DNA from: Deltaproteobacteria bacterium
Lineage (GTDB): Bacteria; Desulfobacterota; Desulfobaccia; Desulfobaccales; 0-14-0-80-60-11
Assembly: GCA_023381945.1 (NCBI GenBank)
Contig: JAMCQY010000007.1
Location: 1-20,132 of the forward strand
Reading direction: 5' to 3'
DNA length: 20,132 nt
Position numbers and translations under genes: made by a program. A model generated the notes under the pieces. The model was given only the letters and a program-made list of their open reading frames with translations, was not told the origin of the DNA and ran no database searches. Below, piece by piece: positions 1-6,240 of the stretch (position 1 is the stretch's first letter; every line of letters starts with the position of its first letter).

Positions 1-32
1 GCAAAGCGGCCCTGGAGGATTTCCTTGAATAA
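1..32 (+). CDS. C-terminal tail of an upstream gene (partial)
   Basis: The frame beginning at base 3 reads KAALEDFLE and then stops with TAA at 30-32. It looks like the last residues of a helical protein whose body lies outside the window. The other two frames give less protein-like endings, but nine residues cannot identify a family, so this is only a plausible gene end. Confidence 0.35.
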   Translation, partial: KAALEDFLE

Positions 33-41
33 TAACCCCCC

Positions 42-66
42 GGGGCCAGCCCTCTCTGGCGGCCCC
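42..66 (+). other. GC-rich hairpin between upstream gene and zinc-finger gene
   Basis: GGGGCC-A-GCC pairs with GGC-GGCCCC around a CTCTCT loop, giving nine GC pairs with one bulged A. No T-tract follows, so it is not a standard intrinsic terminator. It may be an RNA-stabilising or weak termination structure at the end of the upstream gene. Confidence 0.4.
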
Positions 67-94
67 GCCTACCGGCCCTGTGGAGGGAGATAGG

Positions 95-481
95 ATGCCA
101 GGACTGAGCCCTGAGAGACTGGCGGAAGTCAAAGACCGCCTGTTGGACCGCAAAAAACGCCTCTGGCTGGAGGTCAAGGATCAGCTCAAGACCAGTATTG
201 GCGACGGCTACCAGGAGATGTTGGCCACCGCCCGGGACGAAGAGGATCAGGCCACGGTCAGTCTGATGGCCGAAACCAGCCTCACCCTTTTGGGGCCCAA
301 ACGCCAGGAACTGGAAGCCATCGAAGAGGCTTTACTGCGTCTGGAAAATGGCGCTTACGGCCTTTGCGAGGTCTGCGGCCAGCCCATCGAGCCCCGGCGC
401 CTGGAGATCATGCCGGAAGCGCCGCTTTGCCGCAACTGTGCTTCCCAACGGGAGAAACTCGCCAAGGCCACCTCGCGCTAA
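95..481 (+). CDS. DksA/TraR-family C4 zinc-finger protein
   Basis: Predicted cytoplasmic protein of 128 aa. An N-terminal helical region (about 5-85) carries a DksA-like acidic tip, Asp48-x-x-Asp51-x-Ala53. It is followed by a C-terminal zinc finger with Cys91-x2-Cys94 and Cys112-x2-Cys115. DksA-family proteins insert a coiled coil into the secondary channel of RNA polymerase and alter promoter responses, often with ppGpp. The length is somewhat short for DksA (about 150 aa) and close to the YocK/TraR-like group. A GTG at 80 would extend the frame, but the ribosome-binding sequence GGAGGG at 83-88 lies 6 nt before ATG 95, so I start there. It is followed by a strong terminator and is probably the last or only gene of its unit. 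Family assignment is firm; the exact role (global stringent-type regulator or specialised paralogue) is not. Confidence 0.9.
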   Translation: MPGLSPERLAEVKDRLLDRKKRLWLEVKDQLKTSIGDGYQEMLATARDEEDQATVSLMAETSLTLLGPKRQELEAIEEALLRLENGAYGLCEVCGQPIEPRRLEIMPEAPLCRNCASQREKLAKATSR

Positions 482-507
482 CCCGTTAATTAAAATAGAG
501 AATATCC

Positions 508-540
508 AAGGCGGCAGGAACATCCTGCCGCCTTTTCTAT
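508..540 (+). terminator. Rho-independent terminator, copy 1 of a repeated hairpin
   Basis: Perfect stem: AAGGCGGCAGGA (508-519), loop ACA, TCCTGCCGCCTT (523-534), followed by a T-rich tail. It sits 26 nt after the zinc-finger stop codon. The same stem, loop and upstream flank recur at 3459-3493. Confidence 0.85.
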
Positions 541-670
541 TTCTCGTCGGTTTGCGGGGACTTTAAACTACAAACAGTATAGCGCAGATAGCCGCACAGC
601 TATTAGCCCAGCATCGCGGCATTTTTAGGAACCAAAACCAGGTGTTGTTTCCTGAAATTTTATCACTTGA

Positions 671-698
671 AATACACCAGTCCATGTATTAATATAAT
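671..698 (+). promoter_or_regulatory. arsR-type promoter with inverted-repeat operator candidate
   Basis: An inverted repeat AATACA-N8-TGTATT occupies 671-690 and is followed at once by a perfect -10 box TATAAT (693-698). A TTGAAA at 667-672 could be a -35 box, but the spacing is 20 nt, longer than usual. The -10 box lies so close to ATG 702 that transcription would begin near the start codon, and no Shine-Dalgarno sequence precedes 702, so the message may be leaderless. The repeat position suits binding by the encoded ArsR-type repressor (inference). Confidence 0.5.
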
Positions 699-701
699 AA
701 C

Positions 702-1076
702 ATGAATTCCAGGAAGCCAGAAACTTCTTTAAACGCTCGTCTGCCCAAGCCCCTGCTCAAGGATCGGGTCCTCTTGTCTTCGGAACAAGCCTTCGCGCTT
801 ACAGCCGTGTTCAAGGTTTTGGCCAATGACACTCGCCTCCGCCTTCTGCACGCCCTGGTGCGCAAGGGGGAGATGGGGGTGATGGAGCTGGCGGATTTGC
901 TGGCTATGAAACCCCAGGCCATCTCCAATCAACTCACCCGCTTGGCGGAGCGGGGTATTTTGGGATACCGGCGAAATGGCAACAACATCTATTATCGGAT
1001 TGTGGACCCGTGCGTCATCGAACTCCTGGACCATGGCCTCTGTCTTAGTGAAGATGCCAAAGCGAGAAGCAGATGA
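702..1076 (+). CDS. ArsR/SmtB-type winged-helix repressor
   Basis: A 124-aa predicted cytoplasmic DNA-binding protein. The winged-helix core spans about 30-105: a helix (FKVLANDTRLRLLHAL) typical of the ArsR family, the recognition helix region around KPQAISNQLTRL (70-81), and a wing RRNGNNIYYRI. The classical metal site ELCVCDL is absent: the corresponding stretch reads GVMELADL. A possible alternative site is in the last helix, with Cys104, His111 and Cys114, but this is inference. Start ATG 702 has no visible ribosome-binding sequence. Its stop overlaps the next start (ATGA at 1073-1076), so it is translationally coupled to the MtrA-like protein and probably controls this operon in response to a metal, metalloid or redox signal. 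The signal cannot be read from the sequence. Confidence 0.88.
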   Translation: MNSRKPETSLNARLPKPLLKDRVLLSSEQAFALTAVFKVLANDTRLRLLHALVRKGEMGVMELADLLAMKPQAISNQLTRLAERGILGYRRNGNNIYYRIVDPCVIELLDHGLCLSEDAKARSR

Positions 1077-2248
1077 ATTTATCCAGGGAAAAAGAGCGGG
1101 CTTTTAAGGAAGCCTTGACGTATTTGCAAGAGGCCATGGCCGCGGAGAAATGCCGGGCCTGCGGCTGTTTCCATCAACTTGTCCTGGCGCTGGAACAGGC
1201 TTTCCCGGTGGGGGCAGGCCCACAGGAACTCCGGGAAACGGTGAAAGCCGCGCAGCAATGTCTGGTGGAGCGCCAATATGACTGCTTGGGGTGCGAGGTC
1301 TGCATCCCGCCCCTGGTGGTTAACGCTTTAACCCAGGCTTTGGGCGAGGCCGTGGCCGACCTTGAGGTCTGCCCAACGGAAAAGGTGGAAGAACGCCGGG
1401 GGTGGCCGCCTCTGCCCGGTGCCTATCAGGTGCTGCGCTATCAGGCTCCGGTGGCCGTATGCTGCCTCACGGCTGAGGACTTGGCGGCGTCGGTGGTTCG
1501 GAAGGCCGGGCCGGAAATCGCCATTGTCGGGACTTTGCACACCGAAAACTTGGGGATCGAGCGCCTTATTCGGAATGTTCTGGCCAACTCCCACCTGCGT
1601 TTTGTGATTGTCTGCGGCCCCGACTCCAAGCAAGCCGTGGGGCACTATCCAGGGCAATCGCTGGCGGCGCTGGCACAGCATGGCATAGATGACCGCAGGC
1701 GCATTATTGGCGCCCGGGGACGGCGGCCGATCTTGAAGAACCTCACCCACGAGGCCGTGGATCACTTCCGGGAAGCGGTGGAGGTGATTGACCTTATAGG
1801 GGAAACCGAGGCCGGAAAGGTGATCGCAGCGGCGGAGCGAGCCGCCGCCAGGAATCCGGGCCCTGCCAAGCCCTATGCCCTCAGCCACATCGTAACGCCG
1901 GTCCCCGGCTGTCTGCCCGCTCGGATGGTGAGCGACCCGGCCGGTTACTTCGTGATTTATGTGGACCGGCGGCGAGGGCTGCTTTCCTTGGAGCATTACC
2001 TCAATGACGGTGTGCTGGATACGGTGATTGAGGGTGCCAGCGCCGCGGAGCTTTATATTCCGGCCATTGACCGGGGATTAATCTCGCGCCTGGACCACGC
2101 CGCCTATCTGGGTCGGGAACTGGCCCGGGCCGAGGAGGGTCTGCGCTCCGGTGAGCCATTCATCCAGGATGCCGCGCCTGAATTAGCCGCGCCCCTTACC
2201 CTGGATAGCGTCGCGTGCGGGCCTGCCTGCCATGAGGCTGGGACCTGA
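1073..2248 (+). CDS. MtrA-like corrinoid protein with Cys-rich N-domain and DUF4346
   Basis: 391 aa, three parts. Residues 1-80 hold two Cys clusters (Cys27-x2-Cys30-x-Cys32; Cys71-x2-Cys74-x2-Cys77) that could bind an Fe-S cluster or metal. Residues about 115-245 match tetrahydromethanopterin S-methyltransferase subunit A: SPVAV-like strand, ENLGIERLIRNVL, CGPD, GHYPGQ (His191), HGIDD-RRIIGARG, and EVIDLIG. In MtrA a His ligands the cobalt of a corrinoid; His191 in GHxxGQ is the likely equivalent. Residues about 285-365 resemble DUF4346 (DPAGYFVIYVD, LEHY). The tail has Cys382 and Cys386. The protein has no membrane anchor, unlike archaeal MtrA, and there are no other mtr genes nearby, so it is not part of a methanogen Mtr complex. 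It probably carries or moves a methyl or similar group in a corrinoid-dependent reaction; substrate unknown. Overlaps arsR by ATGA. Confidence 0.85.
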   Translation: MNLSREKERAFKEALTYLQEAMAAEKCRACGCFHQLVLALEQAFPVGAGPQELRETVKAAQQCLVERQYDCLGCEVCIPPLVVNALTQALGEAVADLEVCPTEKVEERRGWPPLPGAYQVLRYQAPVAVCCLTAEDLAASVVRKAGPEIAIVGTLHTENLGIERLIRNVLANSHLRFVIVCGPDSKQAVGHYPGQSLAALAQHGIDDRRRIIGARGRRPILKNLTHEAVDHFREAVEVIDLIGETEAGKVIAAAERAAARNPGPAKPYALSHIVTPVPGCLPARMVSDPAGYFVIYVDRRRGLLSLEHYLNDGVLDTVIEGASAAELYIPAIDRGLISRLDHAAYLGRELARAEEGLRSGEPFIQDAAPELAAPLTLDSVACGPACHEAGT

Positions 2249-2327
2249 GGGACCTGAGAGGCAGCCGGTCGGCTGCACTGATAGTCAAACCCATAGACCA
2301 ATTCCCTCCCATAATAGGAGTCGATAA

Positions 2328-2741
2328 ATGCAACGCTTTGCCAAGCCTATTGCATTTGCTGTAATTACCGTCATAGCAGTCGCCATTTTACTGGTTTTCA
2401 GTATAGGCCAAGGCCTGCAGGCCGGCGAGGCTGCCGTGGCACGCCAGGCTATCCTGGGCGTCGATGAGTTCATGAAAAATGTGGACCGCTACAAAGGAAA
2501 AGTGAGCCTGGAAGGGGTGGTGAGCGCCATAACCCCGGAGCAGCAGGCGATTTTCCTCATTGATAGCGGTGAATTCCAGGCCTGCGGCGTTACCACCTGC
2601 ACCCAACTGACCTTGCCGGTGCAATGGCATGGTGCCATGCCCGCCGTACGCGAACTGGTAAGAATAGAAGGGCGGGCCCAGGAGGTCAAAGGCAAGCTCA
2701 TGTTTGTGGCTGACAAGGTGGAGCAGGTGACCCGTCCATGA
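2328..2741 (+). CDS. Membrane-anchored OB-fold-like protein (unknown function)
   Basis: 137 aa. A single N-terminal membrane segment (about 9-30) is followed by a small beta-rich domain exported to the periplasm (about 45-135). Its pattern (KVSLEGVVSAI, AIFLIDS, VRIEGRAQEVKGKLMFVADKVE) looks like an OB fold of the kind seen in CcmE and related proteins, but no haem-binding His motif is visible, so I do not call it CcmE. Cys86 and Cys91 (CGVTTC) could form a disulphide or bind a metal. ATG 2328 is preceded by AGGAG at 2316-2320 with 7 nt spacing. The stop overlaps the next start (ATGA at 2738), so the two are translationally coupled. The 79-nt gap from the MtrA-like gene has no obvious terminator, which suggests one operon. 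Function not recognised. Confidence 0.7.
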   Translation: MQRFAKPIAFAVITVIAVAILLVFSIGQGLQAGEAAVARQAILGVDEFMKNVDRYKGKVSLEGVVSAITPEQQAIFLIDSGEFQACGVTTCTQLTLPVQWHGAMPAVRELVRIEGRAQEVKGKLMFVADKVEQVTRP

Positions 2742-3292
2742 CCGCGTTTAAGCAGAAATTGCGGCGCTTCCTGCTGCCGTTGGTGGTTTTTTTCGGAGTG
2801 GCGGCGGCGCATTACGTATGGTCCGGCCTGTTCCCGGAAGTGGACCCGGCCCAGGCCCGGTGGGCTTCCATCTCATCCTCGGAACCCTTATGGCTGAATC
2901 GCTATCTGGAGACCCAGGGCTACTGGCTGGGTTACTCCTACGCCCTGTCCCTGGCCTTTGCCGCCGCGGCCCTGCGCCGTTACCGGGAAGAGCGCTTCTG
3001 CTCCGTCAAAACCCTGGCTTTCGGCGGGGTGACCCTCTCGGGCTTCCTGGCCTTGGCGGGCTGCTTCCTGGCGGGCTGCTGCGGCTCCCCCATGCTGGTG
3101 GTTTACCTGAGCCTGTTCGGTGCCGGGTTTCTCCCCCTGGCCAAGCCCCTGGTGGCCGTGGCCACCACCCTCTCCATTATCGGGGCCTGGTGGTGGATGA
3201 CCCGCCATAAATCTTCCTCCCTTAATTCGGCCTCCCCTAGACCGTCTTGCAATGGTGACGGTTGTCAGTGTGATTCCAATTCATTCCATTAA
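2738..3292 (+). CDS. Cys-rich integral membrane protein (unknown function)
   Basis: 184 aa with about four membrane segments (roughly 10-29, 62-80, 95-113, 117-152). A Cys-rich motif lies in or next to a membrane helix (Cys109, Cys114-Cys115-Gly-Ser-Pro), and the hydrophilic C-terminal tail holds Cys171, Cys176 and Cys178 (CNGDGCQC). Paired Cys followed by G-x-P in a helix recalls metal-transport proteins such as MerT, but the overall sequence is not recognisably MerT and I do not assign that role. It starts inside the stop of the previous gene. Placed last in an ArsR-controlled operon whose members all carry extra Cys residues, it may handle a thiophilic metal(loid) or a methylated species at the membrane (inference). 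Confidence 0.7.
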   Translation: MTAFKQKLRRFLLPLVVFFGVAAAHYVWSGLFPEVDPAQARWASISSSEPLWLNRYLETQGYWLGYSYALSLAFAAAALRRYREERFCSVKTLAFGGVTLSGFLALAGCFLAGCCGSPMLVVYLSLFGAGFLPLAKPLVAVATTLSIIGAWWWMTRHKSSSLNSASPRPSCNGDGCQCDSNSFH

Positions 3293-3304
3293 AATTAGGG
3301 CTAA

Positions 3305-3420
3305 AATAGACGCGATGTCCCCGCTTTCTCCCGGTATTTAAGAATTTTGGGATTGAACCGCAAGGGCTTGCGGCCAAGCGGGTCTGATTGACGTCGCCGA
3401 GGCGTCGCCGGCGTTGAACC
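3305..3420 (-). pseudogene. Decayed C-terminal fragment related to FkbM-like methyltransferase
   Basis: On the - strand one frame reads RKPLRFNPKILKYREKAG and a different frame reads GDVNQTR. The intact protein at the right edge of the window reads DDVNLTRG then RNLFWFNPSIPKHRGKAS. The DNA aligns over about 100 bp (for example TTGACGTCG, TTGCGGCC and GGGATTGAACC against GGGGTTGAACC) with an indel that shifts frame between the two motifs. This is best explained as a remnant of a paralogue. No start, no intact frame. Confidence 0.55.
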
Positions 3421-3468
3421 AGAAGGTTCAAGATGATAGCGCTGAACCGGTAACAACAAGAGAATACC

Positions 3469-3500
3469 AAGGCGGCAGGAACATCCTGCCGCCATTTTTG
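3469..3500 (+). terminator. Intrinsic terminator, copy 2 of the repeated hairpin
   Basis: Stem GGCGGCAGGA (3471-3480), loop ACA, TCCTGCCGCC (3484-3493), then ATTTTTG. Stem, loop and the upstream flank from AGAGAATA are nearly identical to the copy at 497-534. It lies about 180 nt after the membrane-protein gene and may end that operon. Confidence 0.7.
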
Positions 3501-3789
3501 TTTCGCGTGGTTCACGTGGAGTTTGACGACAAACAGCTATGCCTCTCTGATCAAGTCTCACCCTTCTTGCCAATGGTAAAGTCAACCCCGATCCTGAGAA
3601 AAATGGGAGCATAAGGGCTAAGAGGAACATTTTGGCTCCCGGGTCTACCTCCCGCGGCCCCATGGTGGATCAGGGCAGCAACCTGCCGCGGCGCCCGGAC
3701 TCCTGATCAGGTCAGCTTCTCTGAAAACCGCTTGCCGAGAGAATCCCAGATTTTCCTTAACCGAAAAATTGATCATTAATTCCCCAGCT

Positions 3790-3848
3790 GTTTTGCTAGT
3801 CATCCACTAGAATAAAGTTTAAATTAATATGAGGCTAGCTAGCAAAAC
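3790..3848. repeat. 10-bp inverted repeat upstream of sigma-54 activator gene
   Basis: GTTTTGCTAG (3790-3799) and CTAGCAAAAC (3839-3848) are perfect inverted copies separated by 39 nt of AT-rich sequence. They lie about 150-210 bp before the start of the downstream activator gene, a position suited to a regulator-binding site. Whether they bind a protein is unknown. Confidence 0.4.
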
Positions 3849-4000
3849 TACCTAGGGGAAAATACTATTTAGTGCCTATGGCATTCGATAATTGTAATCA
3901 ATAAGTTTATCGCCAGATGTGCAACCTACTTCAAATTATCCTTTCTTATGGAGCGGAGAGGTGAAAAGGTCTGGGATATTTGGATCTAGGGGGTGGAAAA

Positions 4001-5020
4001 GTGCTTAAAGAAACTCTCTGCAACCGGAAGGACGAGCGGCAGGCTCTAGATGAATCGAGAGACTGCCTGATTTTCGGCAATATGGTCGGCACCTCCCCGG
4101 TCATGGTGAATATTTTCGAGATGATCAGGAAAGTGGCGGTTAATGATTTTCCAGTCCTGATTACCGGGGCCAGCGGCACGGGCAAAGAATTGGTGGCTCA
4201 GGCCGTCCATCGATACAGTCATCGTCACAACGGGCCTTTTGTGGTGGTCAATTGCGCCGCGATTCCCCGGGAACTCATGGAAGCGGAACTCTTCGGGCAT
4301 GAGCGGGGGGCCTTTACGGGAGCCTATCAAAGCCAGATGGGCAAAGTTGAATTGGCCCAGGGTGGCACCCTTTTCCTGGACGAGATAGGGGAACTTTCCT
4401 TGGAGATGCAGGTCAAGCTCCTGCGGTTCCTCCAGGAATACACTTTTGAGCGCGTGGGCGGGCGGCAAATCCGGAAAGCGGATGTTCGGGTCATTTCCGC
4501 CACGAACCGCAATCTGTCAAAAATAGATGATGAGATAAAGTTCAGGGAGGATCTTTACTACCGTCTCAATGTTATCAATCTTCAGCTTCCCACGCTGAAG
4601 GAGCGGGGCAATGACATATTGCTCCTGTCCAGGTACTTTTTAGAGCGTTTTGCCTCGGAAACAGGCAAGACTATCAAGGGTTTTACCAGGAAGGCGGAAC
4701 AGGTGCTGATGAGCCATTCCTGGCCGGGAAATGTCAGGGAACTGATGAATTATATCCGCAGGGCTGTAGTTCTGGCGGACACCAGCTGGATTGTTCCGGA
4801 AAACATTGTCATAGACCCGTTCCCCACCGCTGCGATGCCGCTCCCTGACAACGGCTTGGGGTTAAAGGAAGCCAAGGCGCGTTTCGAGGCGGAACTGGTA
4901 GGCAAGACCTTGGCTCAGTGCGGCTGGAATGTTGAACTGGTCGCCGAAATGCTAAAGACTAGTCGTTCCATGATTTATAATTTAATTAATAAGCATAACC
5001 TGGCGCTTGGATTTAGATAG
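4001..5020 (+). CDS. Stand-alone sigma-54 activator (AAA+ plus Fis-type HTH)
   Basis: 339 aa when started at GTG 4001, which follows AGGGGGTGG with good spacing. The in-frame TTG at 3980 has no such site. A bacterial enhancer-binding protein: it hydrolyses ATP to remodel sigma-54 RNA polymerase. Visible parts: Walker A GASGTGKE (56-63), sigma-54-contact loop GAFTGA (103-108), Walker B LFLDE (Asp127, Glu128), arginine fingers in FREDLYYRL (Arg182, Arg188), sensor II WPGNVREL, and a C-terminal Fis-type helix-turn-helix (about 305-335). There is no receiver, GAF or PAS domain, only about 30 residues before the AAA+ core, so activity must be controlled by a partner protein, by expression level, or not at all (compare PspF). 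The prepilin peptidase of the Tad system follows after a terminator. All catalytic residues are intact, unlike the paralogue at 17788. Confidence 0.92.
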   Translation: MLKETLCNRKDERQALDESRDCLIFGNMVGTSPVMVNIFEMIRKVAVNDFPVLITGASGTGKELVAQAVHRYSHRHNGPFVVVNCAAIPRELMEAELFGHERGAFTGAYQSQMGKVELAQGGTLFLDEIGELSLEMQVKLLRFLQEYTFERVGGRQIRKADVRVISATNRNLSKIDDEIKFREDLYYRLNVINLQLPTLKERGNDILLLSRYFLERFASETGKTIKGFTRKAEQVLMSHSWPGNVRELMNYIRRAVVLADTSWIVPENIVIDPFPTAAMPLPDNGLGLKEAKARFEAELVGKTLAQCGWNVELVAEMLKTSRSMIYNLINKHNLALGFR

Positions 5021-5025
5021 TCTCT

Positions 5026-5088
5026 CGCCGGCGGTTTCTATAAAAAACTTGCTGGTAAATTTTTGCAGAAACCGGCGGCTTCTTTTTT
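5026..5088 (+). terminator. Intrinsic terminator after sigma-54 activator gene
   Basis: CGGTTTCT (5032-5039) pairs with AGAAACCG (5067-5074). Partly complementary GC-rich bases sit outside the stem, the loop is long and AT-rich, and the T-rich run TTCTTTTTT (5080-5088) follows. It begins a few bases after the stop codon at 5020. Confidence 0.65.
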
Positions 5089-5118
5089 CAAGTATTCCCG
5101 AATTCACCCCAAGTCCGA

Positions 5119-5134
5119 TGGAGAACTCGTTGCT
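5119..5134 (+). promoter_or_regulatory. Weak sigma-54 promoter candidate for prepilin peptidase
   Basis: TGGAGAACTCGTTGCT has the GG and GC dinucleotides at the correct distance for -24/-12 elements and a perfect TTGCT, but the -24 box is TGGAG rather than TGGCA. It lies 50 nt before the start of the prepilin peptidase gene. It could be a chance match. Confidence 0.35.
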
Positions 5135-5183
5135 CTGGCGGCCACCGGGACTATCAAAACCAATAATTTAAAGAGTATTTAAT

Positions 5184-5717
5184 ATGGATGCGACTCTCTT
5201 GGCCCCTCTTTTCCTCACCGTGTGTATGGCTTGGACTGACCTTAGGTCGAACCGTATTCCCAATTGCCTTACCTTGGGAGGCGCTCTGGCCGGTCTGGGG
5301 TATCACCTGGGTTTTCACGGACTGCCCGGCCTGCTGAATGGCCTGATGGGTTTGGGTCTGGGGTTTGCCCTGTTAATCTGCTTTTATTGGCTGGGAGGTC
5401 TCGGGGCGGGCGATGTCAAGGCCCTTGCCGCCCTGGGAGCCTGGCTGGGACCCCTTCAGACCGTTTATCTCTTCATTTATATGGCGATCTCCGGGGGCCT
5501 GGTGATTATTGTCTTCCTCTGGTGGAAAGGATTGCTCCTGAGCAAGATAAAGCGCCTGGGGGCCATCTTGATGAGTTGGGTCCTGTTGCTTTCCCACTCC
5601 GGGACCTTCTCCACCGCTGAGGCTGTTCCCCGTGCGGTAAAAAGCGAAGGAATTCCTTACGCGGTCGCCTTCGCCCTCGGTATGCTTGTCCTCTGCTACC
5701 GCAATTTTGTCTTTTAA
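5184..5717 (+). CDS. tadV/cpaA: Prepilin peptidase of the Tad system (A24 family)
   Basis: 177-aa polytopic inner-membrane aspartic protease that cuts the leader from Flp and TadE-type prepilins on the cytoplasmic face. The two catalytic Asp residues are visible: Asp19 in the WTDLRSNRIPN motif after the first helix, and Asp77 in GLGAGDVK. The short length and single-function form (no N-methyltransferase domain) match TadV/CpaA rather than PilD. About five or six membrane helices are predicted, and the end GIPYAVAFALG is typical of the family. It stands apart from the main tad operon, with two sigma-54 activators on either side, which suggests it is part of the same regulon. The RBS before ATG 5184 is weak (AGAGTATTTAAT). 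Confidence 0.9.
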   Translation: MDATLLAPLFLTVCMAWTDLRSNRIPNCLTLGGALAGLGYHLGFHGLPGLLNGLMGLGLGFALLICFYWLGGLGAGDVKALAALGAWLGPLQTVYLFIYMAISGGLVIIVFLWWKGLLLSKIKRLGAILMSWVLLLSHSGTFSTAEAVPRAVKSEGIPYAVAFALGMLVLCYRNFVF

Positions 5718-5840
5718 AATACCAGCTTAATCTTTTTCGAAGGTATTGTGGGGCGGACCAATGAGTCGGCCCCTTTCGACTCGCACGTAACAATATTTAT
5801 CTTTGTAAAAGTTGGACCGGGTCGATTTTAATGATGATTT

Positions 5841-5981
5841 ATATGAGCCTCTTTCAAAAAGTATTTTTGTCATCCTGAGCGAAGCGAAGGATCTCGTATT
5901 TTCCCTTAATTATCTGAGATTCTTCGGTCGCTGCGCTCCCTCAGAATGACAGGAAAGGAGACTTTTGCAAGAGGCTCATAT
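5841..5981. mobile_element. MITE-like element with terminal inverted repeats
   Basis: The ends ATATGAGCCTCTTTCAAAAA and TTTTGCAAGAGGCTCATAT are near-perfect inverted repeats of about 20 bp. Inside is a second imperfect inverted pair, GTCATCCTGAGCGAAGCGAA and the complement-like TCGCTGCGCTCCCTCAGAAT followed by GAC. The whole 141-bp unit can fold into one long hairpin and encodes no protein. The inner GTCATCCTGAGCGAAGCGAA type of sequence is, from memory, a common dispersed repeat in many bacterial genomes. No clear target-site duplication was seen. Confidence 0.65.
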
Positions 5982-6000
5982 TTTTTCTGATTACCGCAGA

Positions 6001-6070
6001 TTCAACAAAATTAGAAATTTCTAATTTTTTAGAAATTATTCCAAATTATTTGAACGTCTAATTTGTTGAA
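6001..6070. repeat. Nested AT-rich palindromes upstream of activator gene
   Basis: 6007-6028 is a perfect 22-bp palindrome centred on GAAATTTC; TTAGAAATT recurs at 6029-6037. It is enclosed by near-inverted outer arms TTCAACAAAATTA (6001-6013) and TAATTTGTTGAA (6059-6070). The palindrome lies about 180 bp before the expected start of transcription from the sigma-54 candidate at 6172, the usual range of an enhancer site. Confidence 0.5.
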
Positions 6071-6171
6071 ATTATGGGTGTTTATCCCGATATTGCCTCG
6101 ACCGAGATCCTGGCATTGACAGTGAGTCGTCAATCTTCAGGAAAATCTTTAAAAATCAATATGTTATTTAA

Positions 6172-6187
6172 TGGCATAGATTCTGCA
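6172..6187 (+). promoter_or_regulatory. Sigma-54 promoter candidate for the 6241 activator gene
   Basis: TGGCATAGATTCTGCA matches the -24 element TGGCA perfectly and the -12 element as CTGCA (one mismatch to TTGCA) with correct spacing. Transcription would start near 6198, some 40 nt before the coding region. If real, this activator is itself part of a sigma-54 cascade or controls itself. Confidence 0.5.
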
Positions 6188-6240
6188 TTATCTGTTTGCG
6201 ATGGATTTGCAACTGGATTGAATCTCGCTGCCGTGTTTAA

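Larger units (their letters stand above)
3293..4000. other. Gene-poor stretch with decayed sequence and repeats
   Basis: No convincing coding region. It contains a decayed FkbM-like fragment (about 3305-3420), a small hairpin TTGAACC-AGAA-GGTTCAA (3414-3431), the second copy of the terminator hairpin (3469-3499), and an AT-rich tract (3760-3960) with an inverted repeat. The AT-rich tract probably holds the promoter of the sigma-54 activator at 4001, but I could not assign clear boxes; a TGGCA at 3879-3883 lacks a properly spaced GC element. Confidence 0.6.
5718..6240. other. Intergenic region with MITE-like element and palindromes
   Basis: No convincing gene. A 65-codon frame at 6074-6271 has no family resemblance, lacks a ribosome-binding site, and contains the candidate promoter of the next gene. 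The region holds a MITE-like element (5841-5981), a nested AT-rich palindrome (6001-6070) and a sigma-54 promoter candidate (6172-6187). Confidence 0.6.

Noticed and set aside
3878..3893. TGGCATTCGATAATTG as a sigma-54 promoter for the 4001 gene
   Set aside because: The -24 half is good, but there is no GC at the required spacing.
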